Virus record (IMG/VR): IMGVR_UViG_3300021420_000077
Coordinates: 1 to 41,132 of that record
Reading direction: 5' to 3' (one strand)
DNA from: a virus
DNA: 41,132 nucleotides
Below are positions 27,751 to 34,152 of this stretch, piece after piece; the stretch's first letter is position 1, and every line of letters starts with the position of its first letter. The translations under genes were made by a program, and so were the position numbers. Below the pieces are notes generated by a model. It did no database searches. It saw only the letters and a program-made list of their open reading frames with translations, and had not been told where the DNA came from.

Positions 27751-27959
27751 GCGTGAGGATAAACGAAACAGAAGTTGACGACGTGCCAAAGTGTTCGACG
27801 TGCGACAGGCTTCCGCATTTGTCGCTTGGCAGCGGCGTCAAAGACTTCTTTGTGTTTTGCGCTAACGGCGCGTGTCCGCGGGGCGGTTTTCGCGAGCAGA
27901 CACTTGAGCAAGCGAAGTTGAAATGGACTGAATTTCACGCCAAGGAGGGCGAGGAATGA
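27747..27959 (+). CDS. Lar-like zinc-ribbon protein
   Basis: The 70-residue protein has KCSTCDRLPHLSLGS and FFVFCANGACPRGGF, then a helix (TLEQAKLKWTEFH) where Lar-type proteins have the E-A-I/L-x-x-W-N helix. Restriction-alleviation proteins and many phage zinc ribbons share this plan. Its place inside a sugar cassette is odd; it may be a passenger. It is coupled by 4-nt overlaps on both sides. Confidence 0.6.
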   Translation: MSVRINETEVDDVPKCSTCDRLPHLSLGSGVKDFFVFCANGACPRGGFREQTLEQAKLKWTEFHAKEGEE

Positions 27960-28639
27960 AAGCGCTTGTTCCAGCGATGATCGGGCGTTTGGGAAATCAG
28001 CTTTTCAGTTACGCATACACCCGCGCCTTGGCCGCAAAGGAAGGCCGCGAGTTTCGGTGCAACCCGTGGCCGGGAGAGTTGATATTCGACTTGCCAATTC
28101 CGGCGCGTCCGCAAATCGGCGACGAGATTGTCGGGGGCTACCACCAAGACCAGGCATCGCTCATTTACACGCGGAAACAGGTCAAGGAATGGTTTAAATG
28201 GAGGCCGGAAGTTGAAAAGGCAATGAAAGCGTTTCCGGCCATTGAGCGTTATCAGAGTGTGGCTCATCGGCGCGTTGGCGATTATCCAGACTTGGGATTC
28301 GTTGTTGTCTCGCAAGAATCGTACGAGGATTTAGCCGACAAACTTAATATCGACAATTTGGAGTTTTTCACGGAAGAAAAACCACACGCGACACTCACGC
28401 CGTCATTGCCGCCTTGGGTTGTGGATATTTACCTGATTACCAAGGCATCAATCATTCTCAGGGGCAATTCGAGCTTTTCATGGTGGGCAGCAACATTGAG
28501 CGATGCCAACATTTTCTCGCCAAACATTGAAGGGCTTCCCGGTGGCCGGAAAGAGCAGTATTGCCAGTTCGAGGCCGGGAATCATTGTAAACTTTCAGAC
28601 CATGATTTCTGTTCCACGCTGTACCTGCCAGAAGTATGA
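27956..28639 (+). CDS. GT11-family glycosyltransferase (fucosyltransferase-like)
   Basis: The start MKALVPAMIGRLGNQLFSYA carries the family opening G-R-x-G-N-Q-x-F-x-Y-A. Later segments SVAHRRVGDYPDLGFVVVSQ (the HxRRGD-like motif) and ASIILRGNSSFSWWAATLSD (the G-N-S-S-F-S-W-W/Y motif) complete the GT11 signature. At 227 residues it is shorter than most GT11 enzymes (near 290), with the middle reduced. Members transfer fucose from GDP-fucose in alpha-1,2 linkage; the real donor here is unknown. Confidence 0.8.
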   Translation: MKALVPAMIGRLGNQLFSYAYTRALAAKEGREFRCNPWPGELIFDLPIPARPQIGDEIVGGYHQDQASLIYTRKQVKEWFKWRPEVEKAMKAFPAIERYQSVAHRRVGDYPDLGFVVVSQESYEDLADKLNIDNLEFFTEEKPHATLTPSLPPWVVDIYLITKASIILRGNSSFSWWAATLSDANIFSPNIEGLPGGRKEQYCQFEAGNHCKLSDHDFCSTLYLPEV

Positions 28640-29238
28640 CCGCCACTGAATATCGCAGCCCAATCCTTTGCTCGGTGCTGATACCGACGCATGACCGCGT
28701 TGATGACCTGCATCGGTGCATTGAATCGGTGTTCAGCGAAGCCAAAGACCCATCTCGTGTCGAGGCGATTGTGCGGCTGGATTTCGAGGACAGAAATACG
28801 CTTGAACATTTGACTTCGCTGAGTAGGCCGTATCCGAATGTGCGGGCCATTGTGAGTCATCGCATGGACGGGTTTGATTCGCTTCCCATATTTGATGATG
28901 AATGCGCAAGACTGGCACGGGGTGATTGGATTTGGCTTTTTAACGATGACGCATGGATTGACGGCGCGGGATGGGACGCGGTTTTGGAGAAGGCTGTCGA
29001 GCAGTTTCAAAACAAACTGTTTCCCCGTTTTTACCCTCAATATCAGTGGGACGGCACTTCCTGTTACGAGAACGCGGCAGGCGGCACGTTCCCGATAATC
29101 GGTCGGCACTTGTGGAAACACTGGGAACTCGGAAAAGTCAACGGCGGCGGAATTGACCATGTTGTGGGAAAACATGAACACGGCGTTGACGTTTTCCTTC
29201 CCGGCATCGGCGTCAGGCACACTTCAAGGCATAAATGA
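28636..29238 (+). CDS. GT2-family glycosyltransferase
   Basis: The 200-residue protein opens with a classic GT-A start, CSVLIPTHDRVDDLHRCIES. It then has VEAIVRLDFEDRNTLEHL and LARGDWIWLFNDDAWIDGAG, where N-D-D is the metal-binding DxD-type motif. The C-terminal half (QYQWDGTSCYENAAGGTFPI) would hold the acceptor site. It is short for the family, suggesting a single minimal domain. It is coupled by ATGA overlaps to both neighbours. Confidence 0.8.
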   Translation: MTATEYRSPILCSVLIPTHDRVDDLHRCIESVFSEAKDPSRVEAIVRLDFEDRNTLEHLTSLSRPYPNVRAIVSHRMDGFDSLPIFDDECARLARGDWIWLFNDDAWIDGAGWDAVLEKAVEQFQNKLFPRFYPQYQWDGTSCYENAAGGTFPIIGRHLWKHWELGKVNGGGIDHVVGKHEHGVDVFLPGIGVRHTSRHK

Positions 29239-29816
29239 AAAGCTATTCACAAGCGGGGCAGGATATTTGGTGCCACCGCCTCATTCCGTCAGACAGCGGC
29301 ACGTTCCTCGACATTGGGTGTGGCGACCTGCAATGGTCCAACACGCTCGCGTTGGAGGAAATTGGGTGGATAGGAACGCTATTGGATATTGGAGAAGGCG
29401 CCTTCCAGTCGATGACTCAACGACCTAAATGTTTGGCCATAAAAGCCGATGCCACAAAGTTTAATTGGTTGCAAATAATTGACAAGATGCACGTTCCGGT
29501 ATTTGAGGTTGATTACCTCTCTCTCGACGTTGACCACGCCAGCCTCGACGCGCTGCGAAACCTGCCGCTGGACAGGATGAAATTCAAAGTCATCACAGCG
29601 GAACATGATTATTGGAGGTTTGGGGATGAGTTGCGCGTGCCGATGCGAGAGATTTTTAAGAAGGCTGGCTATTTTCCGGTTCATTTGGATGTTTGCGGAA
29701 CGCCCGGCCAGCCATTCGAGGATTGGTGGGTTAGCGAGGCGTTGGTTCCCGCCATAAAACAATCGGAAGTTGACGCTCCGAACGGCATGTATTGGGAGGA
29801 CATCCTGAAATTATGA
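29235..29816 (+). CDS. FkbM-like methyltransferase
   Basis: The protein starts MKSYSQAGQDIWCHRLIPSD and has TFLDIGCGDLQWSNTLALEE (SAM loop), then GWIGTLLDIGEGAFQSM, VDYLSLDVDHASLDALRNLP and FKVITAEHDYW, matching the S-Q-x-x-Q-D...D-I-G...Y-L-S-L-D-x-x/D pattern of FkbM enzymes. These O-methylate sugars or polyketides. It is the second methyltransferase of the cassette. Confidence 0.8.
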   Translation: MKSYSQAGQDIWCHRLIPSDSGTFLDIGCGDLQWSNTLALEEIGWIGTLLDIGEGAFQSMTQRPKCLAIKADATKFNWLQIIDKMHVPVFEVDYLSLDVDHASLDALRNLPLDRMKFKVITAEHDYWRFGDELRVPMREIFKKAGYFPVHLDVCGTPGQPFEDWWVSEALVPAIKQSEVDAPNGMYWEDILKL

Positions 29817-30493
29817 GCCGATTTTCAGAGTATTTTGACCGCATTGTGGTCATTCATCGGCATTGCCGTGATGACAGGTCGGCGCATGTTTACGCCCAAA
29901 TCTACAAGTACGGGTTTAATTGCTCGTGGTTTTGGGCGCATGACCTCGTTGAAGGCGATGCTTCAAAGACAGGAAATTGGGCTGCTGTCCAATCGCATCG
30001 CGGAGTGTTGGAGATTGTCGGACAAAACATTTACGGCGACCGCGTTCTCGTCCTGGAAGATGACTTTGAAATCGTGGAGCCTGACCCGTCGAAGCCTTGG
30101 CAGCATGACGCGCACGCTGACAGGACGCTGCCGTTCAATGAACAATTCGCCGCCATCATCGACGAAGTTCCCGACGATTGGGACATGCTGTATTTGGGCG
30201 GGTCTTACGCAGAACCGCCTCGCGAACGAATCTCAAAGCACGTAATCCGCACAGCCCGCATGATGACCACCAGTAGTTACGCAATTACGCCAGCGCAGGC
30301 CCGGCGCATGGCCCCTCATATTGGCGGCAACGTCCCGATTGACTCGCAATTCGGCGAGTTCAACGTCAAGTGCAACTGTTACTGCCTGCAACCGCGTCTT
30401 TTCGTCCAGTACACCAATCACAGCGATTTACAGGGCCGTGTGATGGATAACGCCACGTCCATGCTCGACCCGAATCACGAAAAGATGGTCTGA
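29813..30493 (+). CDS. GT25-like glycosyltransferase
   Basis: The start at 29813 overlaps the previous stop (ATGA). The 226-residue protein has FDRIVVIHRHCRDDRSAHVY at the start, GNWAAVQSHRGVLEIVGQNI (the G-x-x-x-C/Q-S-H family segment), DRVLVLEDDFEIVE (the L-E-D-D metal site) and PDDWDMLYLGGSYAEPPRER, followed by TTSSYAITPAQARRM. These are the LPS galactosyltransferase (GT25) motifs in order. Confidence 0.8.
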   Translation: MSRFSEYFDRIVVIHRHCRDDRSAHVYAQIYKYGFNCSWFWAHDLVEGDASKTGNWAAVQSHRGVLEIVGQNIYGDRVLVLEDDFEIVEPDPSKPWQHDAHADRTLPFNEQFAAIIDEVPDDWDMLYLGGSYAEPPRERISKHVIRTARMMTTSSYAITPAQARRMAPHIGGNVPIDSQFGEFNVKCNCYCLQPRLFVQYTNHSDLQGRVMDNATSMLDPNHEKMV

Positions 30494-31431
30494 TGAAATC
30501 GTTCACAGTTTGTTTTTTAACGGGCAGAGATCGTTCCGAATGGGGATGGTTGCGAGACTCGTTTAATCGCGAAGTTGACCGTTTTGGCCTTGTTTCCGAG
30601 CCTCATCTTATCATCGTGAATGCCCGTCTCGGTTTCGACGGGATTATGATTGAGGGCAAAGGCCAAATCAAAGCGAAGCCTAAACCGACCATTTGGCAGG
30701 GAACCTATCGCGTCACAACAACCGACTGGTGGGCCAACAGCAATGCCAGAAACACCGCGATTGCCCTTTGCGAAACCGAGTGGATTATTTTCTACGATGA
30801 CCGCTGCGTTCTCATGCCCGGTTATCTGGACGCCTTGGAGGATGCGATGAATGGGAGTTACGTATTGGCGGGGGCTTACGAGAAGCGCATCGGCATGACG
30901 GTAGAGGACGGCGTTATTCGGCACGGCGGTATCGTGACGGCGCGAGACGGACGAGAGGAACATTGCGAAATGAATAAAATCTCCTCCCCGTTTTCGTGCG
31001 GCGGAGATTGGCTTTTCGGTTGCAATCTGGCGTTGCCTCTCGAATGGGCTTTGGAGTGTAACGGCTACCCTGAGATTGCAGACGGCCTTGGCTTCGAGGA
31101 CGTGTTATTCGGATTGTTGATCGCTAATAACGGACATCAAATCAAGTATGACCCGCGAGCGCGAGTCATTCAGGACAGAACACCAGAACTATCAGGGCCA
31201 ATTTACCGCAAAGAGGACAAGGGGAGAGGCAAAGGCCCGCAAAAGGACGAAAAGGCTTGGAAATTGCTGGAAATGTTCCGTCACGCGAAACAAGCAAAGC
31301 ACACGAACGGTTGGGACATGAACTTAAAGCAAGTTCGCGCTGATGTTCTTGCTGGCAAACCGTGGCCGGTTCCGCCTAATATCGAATTCGTGGATTTTTA
31401 CGACAATGAACCTGTGAAAAATTTCAAATGA
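30493..31431 (+). CDS. GT2-family glycosyltransferase, larger
   Basis: Starts 1 nt into the previous stop (TGATG). The 312-residue protein has FTVCFLTGRDRSEWGWLRDS and NARNTAIALCETEWIIFYDD, where D-D is the DxD-type metal site. Then follow LMPGYLDALEDAMNG, GGDWLFGCNLALPLEWALEC and EIADGLGFEDVLFGLLIANN, the G-x-E-D-x-x-F/L motif that binds the acceptor. The basic tail (YRKEDKGRGKGPQKDEKAW) is unusual. It is the last gene of the sugar cassette. Confidence 0.8.
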   Translation: MKSFTVCFLTGRDRSEWGWLRDSFNREVDRFGLVSEPHLIIVNARLGFDGIMIEGKGQIKAKPKPTIWQGTYRVTTTDWWANSNARNTAIALCETEWIIFYDDRCVLMPGYLDALEDAMNGSYVLAGAYEKRIGMTVEDGVIRHGGIVTARDGREEHCEMNKISSPFSCGGDWLFGCNLALPLEWALECNGYPEIADGLGFEDVLFGLLIANNGHQIKYDPRARVIQDRTPELSGPIYRKEDKGRGKGPQKDEKAWKLLEMFRHAKQAKHTNGWDMNLKQVRADVLAGKPWPVPPNIEFVDFYDNEPVKNFK

Positions 31432-31712
31432 CCGCCAAAGAATCATTCATCCAAGACGAAGCCGCAACGAAGCTGCTCATTTCCGTCACGCGCAGCCCGC
31501 TATTCGAGAAAGCTGTTGTTTACGCGAAGCAGCAATGGATGGACGGAAACAAGGATTTCACCGCCGAACAGTTGAAAGGCGTCAACGCCTTTCTTGAAGT
31601 GCTGCGAGACTTGCCGATTGAAGAACCAAAAGCTTCTGCAATGCCGCACCCGAAAGTCCACCACGATATTGACAACGTGGAACGAAAACCCAAACCTCAG
31701 AGAAAGAAATAG
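31428..31712 (+). CDS. Hypothetical phage protein (94 aa)
   Basis: It begins MTAKESFIQDEAATKLLISV and has helical stretches (LFEKAVVYAKQQWMDG, AEQLKGVNAFLEVLRDLP) and a basic, proline-rich end. It precedes the candidate scaffold by 2 nt and may belong with it rather than with the sugar genes. No family is recognised. Confidence 0.55.
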   Translation: MTAKESFIQDEAATKLLISVTRSPLFEKAVVYAKQQWMDGNKDFTAEQLKGVNAFLEVLRDLPIEEPKASAMPHPKVHHDIDNVERKPKPQRKK

Positions 31713-31714
31713 CT

Positions 31715-32950
31715 ATGGCCGACACTACGATTGCCACACCTGCGCCCGCTCCGGCACCAGCCGCACCGAAACCAGTTTTGACCGCGCCTACGCCCGGCAT
31801 GGCGTTTCCGCCGCCCTCCGGCAGTTCACCTGAGCCAAAGGCAGACGACGGTAAAGACCCGTGGGCCGACGTGGATAATGAGGTCAAACCGCCCGCCAAG
31901 CCGCCAGAGCCGGAACCGAAGGCACCGGAGAAACCGGCAGAGCCGCCTAAACCCGCCGCCGCCCCTGCAAAGCCCGCTACACCGCCCGTGCCGGTAGTTG
32001 ATGATCCAGACACCAAGTTGCCGCCGGCACAACTCAGGGCGGCAAAAAAGGCGGCAGAACTACGCGCAAAAACCGCCGAAACGAAATTGACGGAAGCCGA
32101 GGCTCGCCTTGCCGCCGCCGAGTCAAAAGGACAGAACACCGATGTTTTGGCACAACGCCTTGCCGCCGCCGAGAAAGAGCGTGATGCTGCACAGCAGGAA
32201 TTACGCATCGCGCGGTATGAGCCAAACGACGCCGTCAAAGCTGCTCGGAAAACGCTGAATCAAGTCGGCGCAACCGCCAAGCGCATCATCACCAGTCTTG
32301 AAGTCAACACACCAGACGGCGGCACCGCACCGGCTGATTGGAATAAGTTTCTTACCAATGCAACCAATCTTGAGCCGGGACCAGCCCTGAAATGGATTCG
32401 GGAGACATTCGGGGACAATGCACAACTGGCCATGAACCAGTATTTCGAGCTTACGAAGCACACGGACATTTTGGATACAGCAGAGCGCGAGGACAGGGAC
32501 GGATTCAACGACCGCGTTACCCGCGAGACAGCAACGCGGACACAAGCGCGTGAAGGCTTTGGCCGTATGGTGACTCAAGTGCGGACGGATATTGCGTCGA
32601 AGAACCCCGATTTCGCGCCTTCACCGGACGACCCGGAAGCTGACGCCTTGTTTAAGAAAGGCAGAGACATCGCGCAACTTGCGACCAGTGAGCAATACAA
32701 CAGCCTCAGCCCCAATCAACAGGCCGTGCTTGTGGCGAACATGGAATTGCGAGCGGCGGCGTACCCGAGGATGCGTTACCTTTTGAACAAGAAGGATGCG
32801 CGGATTGCCGCGCTTGAGGCTGAGAACGCCGAGTTGCGCGGTGGCGCATTGCCGCCAGAGCAACGGCCCGGCGGCGTGGAACATCCGTCAGGCGAAAAGA
32901 CCTTTGAACAAGACCTTGAGGAAGCGTCGAAAGAATGGGTGCAAGGGTAA
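31715..32950 (+). CDS. Candidate scaffolding protein
   Basis: The 411-residue protein starts with about 110 residues of proline/alanine-rich disorder (TPAPAPAPAAPKPV, PPAKPPEPEPKAPEKPAEP). A coiled coil of about 70 residues follows (LRAAKKAAELRAKTAETKLT, LAQRLAAAEKERDAAQQEL), then a helical core (WNKFLTNATNLEPGPALKWI, AREGFGRMVTQVRTDIASKN) and a charged end (FEQDLEEASKEWVQG). Disorder plus coiled coil plus charged tail is the usual plan of scaffolds of short-tailed phages. It is not beside the capsid gene but about 8 kb away on the opposite strand, which is odd. Confidence 0.5.
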   Translation: MADTTIATPAPAPAPAAPKPVLTAPTPGMAFPPPSGSSPEPKADDGKDPWADVDNEVKPPAKPPEPEPKAPEKPAEPPKPAAAPAKPATPPVPVVDDPDTKLPPAQLRAAKKAAELRAKTAETKLTEAEARLAAAESKGQNTDVLAQRLAAAEKERDAAQQELRIARYEPNDAVKAARKTLNQVGATAKRIITSLEVNTPDGGTAPADWNKFLTNATNLEPGPALKWIRETFGDNAQLAMNQYFELTKHTDILDTAEREDRDGFNDRVTRETATRTQAREGFGRMVTQVRTDIASKNPDFAPSPDDPEADALFKKGRDIAQLATSEQYNSLSPNQQAVLVANMELRAAAYPRMRYLLNKKDARIAALEAENAELRGGALPPEQRPGGVEHPSGEKTFEQDLEEASKEWVQG

Positions 32951-32953
32951 TTT

Positions 32954-33271
32954 ATGCAAGAACCACTCACAGCAAACAGTCCGGTCACGTCAATCGAGTG
33001 CGCCCCGAATTGTTTGGTCGTTCGCGTCCTTGACCAAGCGGGACTCTCCAAAGGCGGCATAATCCTGCCGGAAGTCCAGAGAGATGCGCCGTGCCAAGCC
33101 GTTGTCGTTTACGCCGGGGAATTCATCTGGCAACCTCACATGCAGGTGAAATTCAATCCGAAGCCTGGCGACCGAATTTCAATGCGAAGGTTTGGGTTTA
33201 GCTCAATTACGGTAAATGGCGAAGAATTAAGACAAATTGGCATCAACGATGTGCTCGCAATTCTCCATTGA
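32954..33271 (+). CDS. GroES-like co-chaperonin
   Basis: The 105-residue protein has the order of a Cpn10 fold: CLVVRVLDQAGLSKGGIILP (strand, mobile-loop region and the G-G-I-x-L-P after it), EVQRDAPCQAVVVYAGE (the V-V-x-x-G strand), KFNPKPGDRISMRRFGFSSI (the P-G-D turn) and VNGEELRQIGINDVLAIL (the final G-E-x-x-x-x-x-x-x-D-x-L-A strand). It would cap host GroEL for folding of phage proteins, as gp31 of T4 does for its capsid protein. No phage GroEL is seen. It follows the scaffold candidate by 3 nt, which fits a capsid-folding role. Confidence 0.7.
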   Translation: MQEPLTANSPVTSIECAPNCLVVRVLDQAGLSKGGIILPEVQRDAPCQAVVVYAGEFIWQPHMQVKFNPKPGDRISMRRFGFSSITVNGEELRQIGINDVLAILH

Positions 33272-33273
33272 CT

Positions 33274-33747
33274 ATGCGACTAATTCCTCTAAGTCAAGGC
33301 AAGTTTGCCCAAGTTGACGACGCCGATTATGACCGTCTGACCGTGTGCAAATGGTGCGCTAATAAAATTAAAGGACGTTTTTATGCCGTTCGCAATTCTC
33401 GCAAATCGGAAGGAAAGCGGAGAACTATTTTGATGCACTGCGTCATCATGGGGAAGAAACACATCGACCACAAAGACGGCGACGGTCTTAACAATAAACG
33501 GCAAAATCTACGACCCTCAACGCACAGCGAAAACGCAGCTAACCGTGGGAAAAACCGCAACAACACGTCTGGTTTTAAAGGGGTGTATTTCTGTAAGCCG
33601 CTCCAAAAATGGAGAGCGCGTATAAAATACGGGAATCAAAAAGAAACCCACCTTGGTTACTTCCTAACTGTAACAGATGCCGCCGTGGCTTACGATGCGG
33701 CTGCAAAGCAATATCACGGCCAATTTGCCAACGTCAATTTCCCATGA
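33274..33747 (+). CDS. HNH endonuclease with AP2 DNA-binding domain
   Basis: The ATG at 33274 is 2 nt past the previous stop; a TTG at 33268 overlapping that stop (TTGA) is an alternative start. The N-terminal half has TILMHCVIMGKKHIDHKDGD, with H-x-x-I...H-I-D-H-K-D-G and GLNNKRQNLRPSTHSENAAN, an HNH core. The C-terminal half (TSGFKGVYFCKPLQKWRARI, ETHLGYFLTVTDAAVAYDAA) is a clear AP2 domain. This is a typical free-standing phage homing-type nuclease. It lies near the right edge of the plus-strand block. Confidence 0.85.
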   Translation: MRLIPLSQGKFAQVDDADYDRLTVCKWCANKIKGRFYAVRNSRKSEGKRRTILMHCVIMGKKHIDHKDGDGLNNKRQNLRPSTHSENAANRGKNRNNTSGFKGVYFCKPLQKWRARIKYGNQKETHLGYFLTVTDAAVAYDAAAKQYHGQFANVNFP

Positions 33748-33938
33748 CAGCCCAAGAACTCGAAGGCTCACTCCGCTACTTGGTTCAGGAGGCGATGAAA
33801 TCCAAGATTCACCCCATTGCAATCATCGGCACGATGGAAACGGTGAAGATTGACACCGCCCTGATGATTCTTGAGGCGACGGCGAATCCGCCCGCCATTA
33901 TTCCGGCCAAGGACATTCCACGCCAGCCGGGCGGGTAG
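33744..33938 (+). CDS. Hypothetical protein (64 aa)
   Basis: The ATG at 33744 overlaps the HNH stop (ATGA), which decides against the longer frame from 33609. The product MTAQELEGSLRYLVQEAMKS is helical with TMETVKIDTALMILEATANP and a short proline tail. No family is recognised. A 46-bp gap follows before the membrane protein. Confidence 0.55.
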   Translation: MTAQELEGSLRYLVQEAMKSKIHPIAIIGTMETVKIDTALMILEATANPPAIIPAKDIPRQPGG

Positions 33939-33984
33939 GGTTTTGCCTTATTGTGAGCTTGTCAACCGCGAGGAAGATTGAGCT

Positions 33985-34152
33985 ATGTCGATTGCATTAC
34001 TATTTTGGGTCTTGATGATTTTGTGGCTCATTTTCGGCCCTTGGCCGTTTTGGGGCGCGAACACCGCAAGGCCGGTTGCGTTCTCATTGCTGACGTTTAT
34101 CCTGTTCGCGCTTTTAGGCTGGGCGGTGTTTGGCCCTGCGCTACATCGTTAG
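33985..34152 (+). CDS. Small two-pass membrane protein (55 aa)
   Basis: Read directly: MSIALLFWVLMILWLIFGPW then PFWGANTARP and a second hydrophobic run (VAFSLLTFILFALLGWAVFG). Two membrane helices with a short polar loop. I recall small phage proteins of this plan with unknown roles. Its TAG stop shares bases with the TAA stop of the opposite-strand gene at 34149. Confidence 0.6.
   Translation: MSIALLFWVLMILWLIFGPWPFWGANTARPVAFSLLTFILFALLGWAVFGPALHR

Noticed and set aside
31582-32238. 218-codon minus-strand frame over the scaffold candidate
   Set aside because: It is the antisense of a proline/alanine-rich GC-biased stretch, which opens long chance frames rich in Gly, Ala and Ser.
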